Of a DNA stretch of 64,000 bases, positions 18,207 through 26,813 are shown piece after piece. The position numbers and the translations under genes are program-made. The notes under the pieces were generated by a model that worked only from the letters and a program-made list of their open reading frames with translations, was not told the origin of the DNA and made no database searches. Source of the stretch: Helicobacter mustelae (lineage in GTDB: Bacteria > Campylobacterota > Campylobacteria > Campylobacterales > Helicobacteraceae); assembly GCF_900476215.1 (NCBI RefSeq), contig NZ_LS483446.1, positions 1,178,001 through 1,242,000 of the forward strand, read 5' to 3'. Position 1 is the stretch's first letter. The number at the start of each line of letters is the position of its first letter.

Positions 18207-19175
18207 CTAGATAAGAAAGCGTGAGTAAAGCATGTGAATGATTTGGCTATCAAGCATAAAATCAGGGATTTTGGAGCCAAGGAGTTTTTTATTTTTTTGC
18301 TTAAATTCCTCAAGACTTAAGAGATCAAGATGTTTTACAAAGGCATTTCTCCTTGCTTTAACTGCTGGAAAATGCCATTGTATCAGTGGTGCTTGAATAA
18401 AGCAAAGATGTTTTTGTGTGACTTGCTGCTCAGAATAAAGAGTGTCTTGTGTATGAGTGTTGTTGATCCATTGATTTTTCTTTGAGGTTTTTCTTGCGAC
18501 AAAATCAACGCCCCGGTTATACACAAGTAATTGATCAAAGCCATCAATAAAGCCATGCACACCGTTGTTTTGCACATAAATTTCTCCCTCTTGCATCACA
18601 AAATTCACACGAGGATACACAACAGCATGTGTGATATTTTGAGGAATATAAAATGTCTGAAAAAGCATTGCGGGGTTGTAGATATGATCTACGTCAATTT
18701 TTATCATCCATTCCTCTTTGGGGATAAAACTTAAAACAAAGCGATAATAATTGTGTAACATATTTTCTTGCTTTCTGGGGTTTTCAAGCATCACTTCATG
18801 GGGATATTTACAGGCTTTAAAGCTTGGATTTTGATTGCAAAAATCTAAAATAATTTCTTCACTAGAATCTGTGCAGTCATTATAGCCAATCACGCCTCGC
18901 TGGATGGCTGGCAGAATCGATTCTAGGCTAGCCTTAAGCGTGGCTTCTTCATTTTTTACACGAATGAATGCCCAAGGATTGAGTGGAGATTTTGGATCCA
19001 TTGCCCTTGGATCCAGTTGATAAAGGGGAGGAACCCCCCCCCACTGCTTAGAGTGATTTGCTATCGCTTTCAACACTTCTTTTGGCGTTAGGATATCGAG
19101 ATCTTTTAGCATAAGATTTTGCTGTGTGTTGTTTCTTTTGATGCATCTTTTTATTTGGCTTAGCAATTTTTTCAT
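18207..19175 (-). CDS. CgtA-like beta-1,4-N-acetylgalactosaminyltransferase (phase-variable)
   Basis: The 322-residue protein closely resembles Campylobacter jejuni CgtA, which adds GalNAc to sialylated lipooligosaccharide to make ganglioside mimics. Shared stretches include DPRAMD, SPLNPWAFIRVKNE, SILPAIQRGVIGYNDC and the metal-binding IKIDVDH. The protein is cytosolic or membrane-peripheral and acts on nascent LPS. A run of nine G on the coding strand (19034-19042) falls in the early codons (WGGVPPLY), and the gene is in frame with nine, i.e. ON. The start at 19175 has GAGGGA upstream. The acceptor in this organism is unknown; no sialyltransferase is in the window. Confidence 0.88.
   Translation of the reverse strand: MKKLLSQIKRCIKRNNTQQNLMLKDLDILTPKEVLKAIANHSKQWGGVPPLYQLDPRAMDPKSPLNPWAFIRVKNEEATLKASLESILPAIQRGVIGYNDCTDSSEEIILDFCNQNPSFKACKYPHEVMLENPRKQENMLHNYYRFVLSFIPKEEWMIKIDVDHIYNPAMLFQTFYIPQNITHAVVYPRVNFVMQEGEIYVQNNGVHGFIDGFDQLLVYNRGVDFVARKTSKKNQWINNTHTQDTLYSEQQVTQKHLCFIQAPLIQWHFPAVKARRNAFVKHLDLLSLEEFKQKNKKLLGSKIPDFMLDSQIIHMLYSRFLI
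19034..19042 (-). repeat. homopolymeric G9 tract in cgtA-like gene
   Basis: Nine consecutive C on the plus strand (G on the coding strand), about 45 codons into the gene. Tracts of this kind slip during replication and switch surface glycosyltransferases in Campylobacter and Helicobacter. Length 9 is in frame here. Confidence 0.9.
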
Positions 19176-19412
19176 AGTTTTCCCTCGAACTCAAAATACT
19201 ATGATAGCCAAATTAAGGCTTTATCGAGGTGTCAGGTTATTGAAATAATGGAGCTTTTAGCAGGGATGAGAAGGATTCCACCCCCCTGCCCTGCTTTCTC
19301 ATTTTCCGTCATTTTGTTTATTATAGTAGCAATGTATCACCCTTAGTGTTACGATGTTGCAGGATTGAGACTTTCTTCTGAAGCGTTTTGTAAAATTTTA
19401 CAATTATGCCTC

Positions 19413-19418
19413 TATAAT
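19413..19418 (+). promoter_or_regulatory. -10 element of the thl-sco operon
   Basis: TATAAT ends 27 bases before the thl ATG, in an AT-rich region after the divergent glycosyltransferase start. TTTTGT about 25 bases upstream is a weak -35. Confidence 0.6.
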
Positions 19419-19445
19419 GTCACAAATATCAACAAAGGAATCTCT

Positions 19446-20624
19446 ATGGAAGAAGTTGTGATTGTTGCGGCCAAAAGGAGCGCGATTGGTTCTTTTCTAG
19501 GTAGTCTAAAAAATCTTAAAGCCACGGATTTAGCAAAGCAGCTCGCCAAAGCTATATTGCAATCCATAAAACTCGATCCCCATCTCATTGATGAGGTGAT
19601 TTTGGGGCAGGTTTTACAGAGCAATCAAGGACAAAATCCCGCAAGACAGGTATTGCTTGAAATAGGAGGACTGGAAAAATCTGCTTTTATGGTAAATAAA
19701 GTATGTGGCTCTGGCTTGAAGGCGGTTTGGCTGGGCTATCAAGCCATAGCCCTAGGGGATAGAGAGGTGGTCTTGGCAGGGGGTGTAGAAAACATGTCCC
19801 TTGCTCCCTTTCTGCTTGAAAATGCACGCAGCGGCTATAAATTGGGAAATCAAACCCTCATTGATGCCATCATTAAAGATGGGCTATGGTGTGCCAATAC
19901 AGATGTGCACATGGGAATCACAGCAGAAAATCTCGCCAAAAAATACAATATCTCTCGAACAGAACAAGATGAATTTGCACTATCCTCACAACAAAAAGCC
20001 ACAAAAGCCATCCAGGAGGGGAGATTTCAAGAAGAGATCGCTCCTATAAGCATCCAAGAAAAAAAAGGAGAATTTATCTTCTTGCAAGATGAATTTGTCA
20101 AACAAGACTCCACCATCGAAGCACTTGCAAAATTAAAACCCGCATTTCTCAAAGAAGGAAGTGTTAGCGCTGGGAATGCTTCTGGCATCAATGATGGTGC
20201 TGCAATGCTTGTTTTGATGAGCAAGACAAAAGCCAAGGAGTTGAATTTAGAGATTTTAGCAAGTTTGAAAGCTTTTGCAAGCGCGGGAGTGGAGCCCTCT
20301 ATCATGGGGATTGGTGCGGCTGTGGCAGCAAAAAAAGTCATGGAAAAAACCGGATTGCAAATAAAAGATTTTGATCTCATTGAGGCAAATGAGGCATTTG
20401 CAGCGCAAAGCATTGCATGCCTCAAAGAACTTGGCGCCAAAGAAGAAAAGGTAAATGTCAATGGTGGTGCGATAGCCCTTGGACATCCCATTGGCGCGAG
20501 TGGAGCGAGGATCCTCGTGACTCTAATCCATGCCCTGAGAAATCAAAAAAAGAATCTAGGGCTTGCCACTCTGTGTATCGGTGGCGGACAAGGCATCAGT
20601 GCTGTGATTGAAATCAACGAATAA
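19446..20624 (+). CDS. thl: acetyl-CoA C-acetyltransferase (thiolase)
   Basis: A 392-residue thiolase that cleaves acetoacetyl-CoA to two acetyl-CoA or runs the reverse reaction. The acyl-accepting Cys87 lies in NKVCGSGLKAVWLG. The C-terminal active-site loops NGGAIALGHPIGASGARI and CIGGGQGISAV are intact. The frame is open from 19365 (TTG), but ATG 19446 follows AAAGGAA and starts with the family motif EEVVIVAAKRSAIG. It heads an operon with scoA 9 bases downstream, the same order as in H. pylori (HP0690-HP0693 from memory), where it feeds acetoacetate carbon into acetyl-CoA. Confidence 0.95.
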   Translation: MEEVVIVAAKRSAIGSFLGSLKNLKATDLAKQLAKAILQSIKLDPHLIDEVILGQVLQSNQGQNPARQVLLEIGGLEKSAFMVNKVCGSGLKAVWLGYQAIALGDREVVLAGGVENMSLAPFLLENARSGYKLGNQTLIDAIIKDGLWCANTDVHMGITAENLAKKYNISRTEQDEFALSSQQKATKAIQEGRFQEEIAPISIQEKKGEFIFLQDEFVKQDSTIEALAKLKPAFLKEGSVSAGNASGINDGAAMLVLMSKTKAKELNLEILASLKAFASAGVEPSIMGIGAAVAAKKVMEKTGLQIKDFDLIEANEAFAAQSIACLKELGAKEEKVNVNGGAIALGHPIGASGARILVTLIHALRNQKKNLGLATLCIGGGQGISAVIEINE

Positions 20625-20633
20625 GGAAAAATT

Positions 20634-21323
20634 ATGAACAAAATAGTAGAAAATCTCGATCTTGCTCTAAAAGATCTAAAAGATGGCATGACCGTGCTTG
20701 TTGGTGGTTTTGGATTATGTGGGATCCCAGAATTTAGCATTACAAAAATCAGAGAATTGGGCACCAAAAACCTGATAGTTGTGAGCAATAATTGCGGTGT
20801 GGATGATTTTGGCCTGGGAATTTTGCTGCAAAATAAGCAAATCAAAAAAATGGTCGCTTCTTATGTCGGTGAAAACAAAACTTTTGAACAGCAATTCCTA
20901 AGCGGGGAACTAGAAGTAGAACTCACTCCACAGGGCACACTGGCCGAAAAATTGCGTGCTGGGGGTGCTGGGATTGCTGGATTTTATACACTCACTGGCG
21001 TTGGGACTGCTGTGGCCAAAGGAAAAGAAACCAAAAATTTTCACGGAAAAGAATATTTACTTGAAGAGGCGATAAAGGGGGATTTTGCTCTGGTAAAAGC
21101 AGACAAGGCTGATAGACATGGCAATCTCATCTTCAACAAAACCGCAAGGAATTTCAATCCTATCTGCGCAATGGCTGCAAATACAACCATTGTAGAAGTA
21201 GAGGAAATTGTTGATTTTATTGATCCTGATTCCATCCACTTGCCAGGAATCTATGTGGATTTTGTGTATCTGGGCAGGGGATATGAAAAAAGAATCGAAA
21301 AAATTATTACAAGAAAGGATTAG
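20634..21323 (+). CDS. scoA: succinyl-CoA:3-ketoacid CoA-transferase subunit A
   Basis: The alpha subunit of SCOT, which moves CoA from succinyl-CoA to acetoacetate. The diagnostic oxyanion/CoA motif [10 protein letters not shown] lies at residues about 24-33. Further conserved blocks are [35 protein letters not shown] and [10 protein letters not shown]. The 229-residue length is normal. The partner subunit scoB follows 2 bases later. Together with thl it converts acetoacetate to acetyl-CoA, and in Helicobacter it also balances succinyl-CoA in the modified TCA cycle. Confidence 0.95.
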   Translation: MNKIVENLDLALKDLKDGMTVLVGGFGLCGIPEFSITKIRELGTKNLIVVSNNCGVDDFGLGILLQNKQIKKMVASYVGENKTFEQQFLSGELEVELTPQGTLAEKLRAGGAGIAGFYTLTGVGTAVAKGKETKNFHGKEYLLEEAIKGDFALVKADKADRHGNLIFNKTARNFNPICAMAANTTIVEVEEIVDFIDPDSIHLPGIYVDFVYLGRGYEKRIEKIITRKD

Positions 21324-21325
21324 TC

Positions 21326-21967
21326 ATGGCATTGAGCGCGAAAGAATTAATCGTAAAAAGAGCGGCAAAAGAAGTAAAAGATGGCATGTATATCAATCTG
21401 GGTATTGGCATCCCGACACTGATTGCAGATGAGATAGAGAGACTCAACCTTGATGTATTTTTGCAATCTGAAAATGGACTTCTTGGACTTGGAGCTTACC
21501 CAAGGGAAAATGAAGTAGATCCTGATTTAATTAATGCAGGCAAGGAAACGACTACATGCATCGCTGGAGGATCATTTTTTGATAGCGCAGAGTCCTTTGC
21601 AATGATTCGCGGTGGGCATATTGATCTTGCCATCCTTGGTGGTATGGAAGTTTCCCAAAATGGAGATTTGGCAAACTACATGATCCCAGGGAAATTGGTA
21701 AAAGGCATGGGAGGTGCTATGGATCTTGTCAATGGCGCAAAAAAGATTGTCGTTGTTATGGAGCATGTAAACAAAAAAGGAGAGAGTAAAGTAAAATCCC
21801 AATGCGACCTGCCTCTTACTGGAGCAAAAGTAGTCAATCGTCTCATCACAGAGCTTGGTGTATTTGACTTCATCAATGGCAAGATGCACCTCATAGAACT
21901 CCAACCCAATGTAACCCTAGAGGAAATCAAGCAAAAAACACAAGCCCATTTTGAAGTACGACTCTAA
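21326..21967 (+). CDS. scoB: succinyl-CoA:3-ketoacid CoA-transferase subunit B
   Basis: The beta subunit carries the catalytic glutamate that becomes the enzyme-CoA thioester. It is seen as Glu49 in [50 protein letters not shown] and [14 protein letters not shown] are typical. The 213-residue length is normal. It is translationally close to scoA and followed 19 bases later by atoE, whose RBS AAAGGA lies between them. Confidence 0.95.
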   Translation: MALSAKELIVKRAAKEVKDGMYINLGIGIPTLIADEIERLNLDVFLQSENGLLGLGAYPRENEVDPDLINAGKETTTCIAGGSFFDSAESFAMIRGGHIDLAILGGMEVSQNGDLANYMIPGKLVKGMGGAMDLVNGAKKIVVVMEHVNKKGESKVKSQCDLPLTGAKVVNRLITELGVFDFINGKMHLIELQPNVTLEEIKQKTQAHFEVRL

Positions 21968-21986
21968 GAGCTGCTAAAGGATTGCT

Positions 21987-22964
21987 ATGTTTTTGTTGCG
22001 AAAATTTACGCAAGGATGCGTTATCTTAGCTTCGCGAATGCTGCCAGATTCCTTTGTGCTTGTTGTCATTCTCACATTGTTTGTTTTTGGTATTGCAATA
22101 CCACTTACAGGTCAAAGTGCAAGTGCGATGATAGAACATTGGGGCAATGGCGTATGGAAATTACTTGCATTTTCTATGCAAATGGCGCTGGTTTTGGTTT
22201 TGGGCACAGCATTAGCAAGTGCAAAAATCATCTCTAATGCTCTAAAAAAGCTTGCTTCTTTGCCAAAAACCTATGTTGGAGCAGTCATTTTAGTGACCCT
22301 TGTGGCATTATTTGGAAACTTGCTTAATTGGGGCTTTGGACTTGTCATTAGCGCAATCTTTGCCAAAGAAATCGCCAAACAAGTCAAAGGTGTGGATTAT
22401 CGCTTATTGATTGCAGCTGCATATTCTGGCTTTGTTGTATGGCATGCTGGACTTTCTGGCTCTATACCTCTCACCATTGCAAGCGGTGGGGAAAACTTAG
22501 CCAAAACCACTGCTGGCATACTAACACAGGCCATCCCCATAACAAAAACGATTTTTTCCAACTACAATCTCATCATGGTAGGGATTATTGTGGTTTGCCT
22601 GCCACTGCTTTTGACCCTCATCCATCCACCAAAAAACGGGGTCATTCAGGTTAATAAGGCATTGCTAGAAGATACAAATGAGGCAGAGATCCTTCCTCAC
22701 AAAAATGAGCATACGCCTTCAGATTGGCTGGAGCAAAGCCCCATCCTTAGCATTCTCATTGGATGTTTTGGTATTTTGTTTTTGTTTCTCTATTTTGCTG
22801 GTGGCAAAAGCATCAATCTCAATACCGTAAATCTCATCCTTTTGTTTGCTGGAATTCTTTTGCATGGCAGACCCATTGCCTATATCAGAGCGATCAACAA
22901 GGCAACTAGAAATGCTGCTGGCATCATCTTGCAATTCCCCTTTTATGCGGGGATTATGGGATGA
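21987..22964 (+). CDS. atoE: short-chain fatty acid transporter AtoE, N-terminal part (frameshifted)
   Basis: This 325-residue frame is the first two thirds of AtoE, a membrane carrier for acetoacetate and short-chain fatty acids in the sco operon. Eight or so hydrophobic segments are visible, and LNWGFGLVISAIFAKEIAK and GFVVWHAGLSGSIPLTIAS are family blocks. It ends at TGA 22962-22964 right after FPFYAGIMG. The next residues of the family, MMTG, continue in the overlapping frame starting at 22961. One extra G in the GGG at 22958-22960 would restore a single frame of about 458 residues. The overlap has the form ATGA, so reinitiation could make two chains. Confidence 0.85.
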   Translation: MFLLRKFTQGCVILASRMLPDSFVLVVILTLFVFGIAIPLTGQSASAMIEHWGNGVWKLLAFSMQMALVLVLGTALASAKIISNALKKLASLPKTYVGAVILVTLVALFGNLLNWGFGLVISAIFAKEIAKQVKGVDYRLLIAAAYSGFVVWHAGLSGSIPLTIASGGENLAKTTAGILTQAIPITKTIFSNYNLIMVGIIVVCLPLLLTLIHPPKNGVIQVNKALLEDTNEAEILPHKNEHTPSDWLEQSPILSILIGCFGILFLFLYFAGGKSINLNTVNLILLFAGILLHGRPIAYIRAINKATRNAAGIILQFPFYAGIMG

Positions 22965-23362
22965 TGACAGGCATGCCTATGCTAGATGGGCATGCCAATG
23001 GACAATCTCTAGCCCAAATGCTCTCTAGCGCCTTTGCATCTATGGCCAATGCGCAAACCTTTCCCATGCTCACTTTTTTGAGCGCTGGTGTCGTCAATAT
23101 CTTCGTGCCATCTGGTGGAGGGCAATGGGCAGTGCAAGCACCCATTATGATTCCTGCTGGAGTAGCACTTGGAGTAGATCCTAGCGTTGTTGCTATGGCG
23201 ATTGCCTGGGGCGATGCGTGGACTAATATGATACAGCCTTTTTGGGCATTGCCTGCGCTTGCTATTGCTGGACTTGGTGCAAAAGACATCATGGGATATT
23301 GTGTCATTACGCTCCTATTTGTAGGGCTTGTGGCCTGCGGCGGATTTTTATTTTTGACATAA
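22961..23362 (+). CDS. atoE: short-chain fatty acid transporter AtoE, C-terminal part (split)
   Basis: The 133-residue frame continues AtoE without loss of conserved sequence: MMTGMPMLDGHANGQSLAQ, FVPSGGGQWAVQAPIMIPAG and IAWGDAWTNMIQPFWALPALAI. It contains the substrate-binding SGGGQW block and three hydrophobic segments. Its ATG overlaps the stop of the upstream frame by four bases. It may be a pseudogene fragment, a reversible slip, or a genuinely separate subunit. The continued downstream operon genes are intact. Confidence 0.8.
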   Translation: MMTGMPMLDGHANGQSLAQMLSSAFASMANAQTFPMLTFLSAGVVNIFVPSGGGQWAVQAPIMIPAGVALGVDPSVVAMAIAWGDAWTNMIQPFWALPALAIAGLGAKDIMGYCVITLLFVGLVACGGFLFLT

Positions 23363-23372
23363 AGGGGGAAAG

Positions 23373-24140
23373 ATGGAACATAAAGTAGCGATTGTTACAG
23401 GAAGTGCCAGCGGCATAGGGCTTTGTATCGCAGAAAAATTCTTGCAATCTCATATCAAAGTGGTGTTTTCTGACTACAATGAGGAAGCATTAGAAAAAAC
23501 CATAAAAGAGCATCAAGATTTTGAGTGCATAGGCATTCCTTGCGATATGGCAAAAGAAGAGGATGTCAAAAATCTCATCCAAAAGACACAAGAGCAGTAT
23601 GGACGCATTGATATTCTTGTCAATAATGCGGGATTACAGTATGTGGCCAGTATCGAAGATTTCCCCACCCAGATGTTTGAAAAGATGATTCAAGTGATGC
23701 TTGTGGGTTCTTTTATGAGTGCCAAATATGCCATACCCCATATGAAACAACAAAACTTTGGCAGGGTGATCAATATGGCTTCCATCAATGGGCTTATAGG
23801 CTTTGCTGGCAAAGCCGCCTATAATAGCGCTAAACACGGAATCATAGGGCTCACTAAGGTGATTGCCCTAGAATGCGCCAAATCCAACATCACCTGCAAT
23901 GCCATCTGCCCTGGTTATGTTGATACACCGCTTGTAAGGGGGCAGATGCAGGATTTGGCCAGACAAAGAGGGGTCAGCATAGAATCTGTACTCAATGAAG
24001 TACTCTATCCACTCATCCCACAAAAAAGACTCATAGACATCCAAGACATCGCTTCTTTGGCGCTTTTCTTGTGTAATGATAGTGCCAAACATATTACAGG
24101 ACAATCGCTTGTGATTGATGGGGGCTATACTGCTCAATAA
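23373..24140 (+). CDS. bdhA: 3-hydroxybutyrate dehydrogenase
   Basis: A 255-residue short-chain dehydrogenase that oxidises D-3-hydroxybutyrate to acetoacetate with NAD+. The Rossmann motif TGSASGIG (residues 8-15), NNAG (about 87-90) and the catalytic Ser...Tyr-x-x-x-Lys (NMASINGLIG, then AAYNSAKHG) are present. The region after ICPGYVDTPLVRGQ with its long LARQRGVSIESV insertion is typical of 3-hydroxybutyrate dehydrogenases. It follows atoE by 10 bases with GGGGGA as RBS. Its product acetoacetate is the substrate of ScoAB, so the assignment is supported by context. Confidence 0.92.
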   Translation: MEHKVAIVTGSASGIGLCIAEKFLQSHIKVVFSDYNEEALEKTIKEHQDFECIGIPCDMAKEEDVKNLIQKTQEQYGRIDILVNNAGLQYVASIEDFPTQMFEKMIQVMLVGSFMSAKYAIPHMKQQNFGRVINMASINGLIGFAGKAAYNSAKHGIIGLTKVIALECAKSNITCNAICPGYVDTPLVRGQMQDLARQRGVSIESVLNEVLYPLIPQKRLIDIQDIASLALFLCNDSAKHITGQSLVIDGGYTAQ

Positions 24141-24152
24141 TTAGGAGGTAAC

Positions 24153-25436
24153 ATGCTTGGCATTCTCTTGGGGTTGCTCACCCTTATGGTGCTTGCCTAT
24201 CTTGGCTGGTCTATTATTTGGGTAGCTCCAATTGCTGCTGGTGTGGTGGCGGTATTTGGGGGGCTTGATTTGCTTGACTCCTATACCCATACCTATATGA
24301 GCGGATTTGTTGGCTTTGCCAAGGCGTGGTTCCCTGTGTTTATGCTTGGTGCGATCTTTGGCAAACTTATGGAGATCACCAACATGGCAGCATCCGTATC
24401 CATGGCACTAGGAAAGATTCTTGGTAAACAAAGGGCGATCCTTGGTGTAGTCGTATCTGCTGCTGTGCTCACTTATGGTGGGGTGAGTTTGTTTGTAGTT
24501 GTATTTGCTGTCTATCCCTTGGCACTGAGTTTGTTTAAACAAGCCAATATCTCAAGAAGACTGATTCCTGCTTGCATCGCGCTTGGTTCATTCACCTTCA
24601 CCATGATGGCACTCCCTGGCAGCCCACAGATCCAAAATCTCATCCCTACCAAATATTTTGGCACGACCCCCATGGCAGCGCCTATAATGGGACTGATTGC
24701 AGGGGGGATTATGTTTTTTGGTGGGGTTTTTTATCTCAAATATAGAGAAAACAAACTCAAATCCCAAGGGGAATATTATGAAGAACCAGGCAAAGATCAC
24801 AAAGCCAATCTCAACACCCATACGCCAAATTTCATCCTATCACTCTTGCCCTTGCTTTGCGTAGTCGTGGCTCTTAATGTGTTTTCCCTCCCTATCATCA
24901 CTGCCCTGCTTTGTGGCATATTGCTAATACTGGTGCTAAATATCACTCATTACAAATCCTTTATCACAGCCCTCAATGAAGGAGCCAATGGCTCAGTGAT
25001 TGCCATCATCAATACCAGTGCTGCTGTGGGATTTGGCTCTGTGGTGAGGGCAGTCCCTGGATTTGAGAGTCTGATCCACTATCTTCTAAGCATCAAGGGC
25101 AGTCCGCTCCTATCAGAGGCAATCGCAGTCAATATCCTTGCAGGGGCTACGGGAAGTGCAAGCGGAGGCATGGGCATAGCCCTAGAAGCACTTGGAGAGA
25201 AATATAAAGAGATCGCACTAAATCAAGATATACCCCTAGAACTTTTCCATAGAGTCGCATCCATTGCATCAGGAGGACTTGATGCCCTGCCACATAATGG
25301 AGCCGTTTTGACGCTCCTTGTCATCACAGGCATGACCCACAAGCAAAGCTATGCTGATATTTGTGTGGTCGCTGTGATCCTCCCTATCATCGCTCTTATT
25401 GTTGGGCTTTGCTTTGCATTTATGGGGATTTATTGA
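24153..25436 (+). CDS. GntP family permease (probable 3-hydroxybutyrate permease)
   Basis: A 427-residue membrane protein with the GntP/CitMHS-like pattern: PVFMLGAIFGKLMEITNMAASV, TYGGVSLFVVVFAVYPLALSLF, TMMALPGSPQIQNLIPTKYFGTTPMAAPIMG and TGSASGGMGIALEALG. About 12 hydrophobic segments are visible. GntP permeases carry gluconate and related hydroxy acids by H+ symport. Because it is the last gene of the operon, directly after bdhA with TTAGGAGG as RBS, hydroxybutyrate is the likely substrate; similar bdhA-permease pairs are common. This substrate is inferred from context. Confidence 0.85.
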   Translation: MLGILLGLLTLMVLAYLGWSIIWVAPIAAGVVAVFGGLDLLDSYTHTYMSGFVGFAKAWFPVFMLGAIFGKLMEITNMAASVSMALGKILGKQRAILGVVVSAAVLTYGGVSLFVVVFAVYPLALSLFKQANISRRLIPACIALGSFTFTMMALPGSPQIQNLIPTKYFGTTPMAAPIMGLIAGGIMFFGGVFYLKYRENKLKSQGEYYEEPGKDHKANLNTHTPNFILSLLPLLCVVVALNVFSLPIITALLCGILLILVLNITHYKSFITALNEGANGSVIAIINTSAAVGFGSVVRAVPGFESLIHYLLSIKGSPLLSEAIAVNILAGATGSASGGMGIALEALGEKYKEIALNQDIPLELFHRVASIASGGLDALPHNGAVLTLLVITGMTHKQSYADICVVAVILPIIALIVGLCFAFMGIY

Positions 25437-25677
25437 TACAAGAGAAATTTCAGCCTTTTAGGCTACCCTCTCATTATAGAGGGCAAGGAGCCATAAGCCC
25501 CCGCGCATTATCTGACTCAATCCCATCCCTCCATTCCTATGGGTGCAAGGAAGCTTTGGCTTATTTGACTAAAGAAACTGCCATGGGGCTGTGCATAGAT
25601 AAAAGTCTCATGCAGGATTGCCAAATCCCCATCGCCCCTATTTTCAAAATCAATCAAAACACACAAAGCAATTGAGA
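25437..25677. other. intergenic region with small hairpin
   Basis: About 240 bases after the ketone operon. CCCTC...GAGGG near 25464-25485 could form a weak hairpin with an 8-base loop. An open frame of about 75 codons on the plus strand has no start or known domain, and is not called. Confidence 0.4.
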
Positions 25678-25683
25678 TATAAT
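25678..25683 (+). promoter_or_regulatory. -10 element of the GT8 glycosyltransferase
   Basis: TATAAT lies 27 bases before the ATG at 25711. AGAAGG follows as RBS. Confidence 0.55.
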
Positions 25684-25710
25684 TGAGGGATTTTTATAGA
25701 AGGTTTTTTG

Positions 25711-26646
25711 ATGTTTCCTATCGTCTTTAATGTGAATCAAGAATATATGAAATATATGGCAGTGCTGTGTTTTAGCATCATAAAAAACACAAAGCCATCA
25801 GAAAATAAGGATCCTTCTCATCACAGAGGCACAACAACCCTAGAGCCCTATTGTTTTTATGTTCTTACAGATGGAGTCGACCAACAAACGCAAGATAAAA
25901 TTCATGCTCTTGAAGCTAGCCTAAGTGCCATTTATCCTTGTAAAATCCTTCTTCATATCATAAGCGATAAAGATTTTAAAGGGTTACCGAAGTTAAATGG
26001 GAATTATTTGACATATTTTCGCATAAAACTCGCTAGCCTACTTCCCCAAGATCTAAAAACTTGTCTTTATCTTGATGTGGACATGCTTTGCCTAAGTGAT
26101 ATCAGAGAGCTATTTTGCTTTTCTCTGCAAGATGCTGTGCTTGGCGCGGTGCTAGATGCAGATTTTAAAAAATCTCGTATTATGCCTGCAAGAGATTCTA
26201 CAAAGGGCTCTAAAAAAGGTTTCAGTCTAAATGTTTCTTGCTATTTCAATGCAGGCTTATTGCTCATCAACCTTCAAGAGTGGCGTAAGCAAAATATCGA
26301 ACAAAAATGCTTTGATTTTCTCGCACAATATCATCCCATATGCCATGATCAAGATGCATTAAATGCGGTTCTTGATGGCAATAACATAAAGCTTCTTCCC
26401 TTGGCATGGAATTTTATGATTCATCATCTGGAAGCAAGAGAGTATGGCGGTAATTTGTGTTTTCAAGGAGAAGGGAGAAATCCCACAAGCGCCTACAAGC
26501 GAGCAGAATATGAAGATGCCAGAAAGAATAAGAAAATCCTGCATTTTCTAACAAATCTAAAGCCGTGGAAAGCATATAGCATTACAAATAATACCCCCCC
26601 CCTACGGTTTATACATATAGAAAATTATGGTGGGAATATGCATTAG
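25711..26646 (+). CDS. LgtC-like GT8 glycosyltransferase, truncated by C9 tract (OFF state)
   Basis: The protein is a family GT8 galactosyl/glucosyltransferase, as used in LPS outer-core synthesis. Seen are an N-terminal FNVNQEYMKYMAVLCFSI (nucleotide-binding strand and helix), the metal-binding DVD in CLYLDVDMLCLSD, a NAGLLLINL block and HDQDALNAVL. Near the C-terminus the gene contains nine consecutive C (26594-26602). With nine, the frame ends a few codons later at 26646 (NTPPLRFIHIENYGGNMH). The expected C-terminus continues in another frame to 26813. Ten or seven C would restore a roughly 367-residue enzyme. The ATG at 25711 is chosen over TTG 25708. Confidence 0.85.
   Translation: MFPIVFNVNQEYMKYMAVLCFSIIKNTKPSENKDPSHHRGTTTLEPYCFYVLTDGVDQQTQDKIHALEASLSAIYPCKILLHIISDKDFKGLPKLNGNYLTYFRIKLASLLPQDLKTCLYLDVDMLCLSDIRELFCFSLQDAVLGAVLDADFKKSRIMPARDSTKGSKKGFSLNVSCYFNAGLLLINLQEWRKQNIEQKCFDFLAQYHPICHDQDALNAVLDGNNIKLLPLAWNFMIHHLEAREYGGNLCFQGEGRNPTSAYKRAEYEDARKNKKILHFLTNLKPWKAYSITNNTPPLRFIHIENYGGNMH
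26594..26602 (+). repeat. homopolymeric C9 tract in GT8 gene
   Basis: Nine C near codon 295. It is located exactly where the conserved GT8 sequence changes frame, so it is almost certainly a phase-variation switch. Confidence 0.9.
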
Positions 26647-26813
26647 CAACCCCAGTATTTGGTCCTGAATTGCAAAATCTCTATATTCATACCCATGAGA
26701 TTTTTATCTATGACCTAAGCCTTAGGATTTTAGAAACCAAAAGAAAAATAAAACTTCTCACACAACCTCACAAAATGCTTTTTCATTTTTTAGCAAAACT
26801 TTTCAGAAAATAG
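26603..26813 (+). other. out-of-frame 3' end of the GT8 gene
   Basis: In the frame one base different from the current one, the sequence reads PTVYTYRKLWWEYALATPVFG and continues for about 70 codons to TAG 26811-26813, with a basic end (KLFRK). The W(W/K)EYAL segment is the usual GT8 ending after the acceptor-binding loop. It is open but not translated while the C tract is nine long. Confidence 0.75.

Noticed and set aside
25361-25675. 104-codon plus-strand frame overlapping the end of the GntP-type permease
   Set aside because: The first third is an out-of-frame shadow of the permease; the rest has no start or domain.
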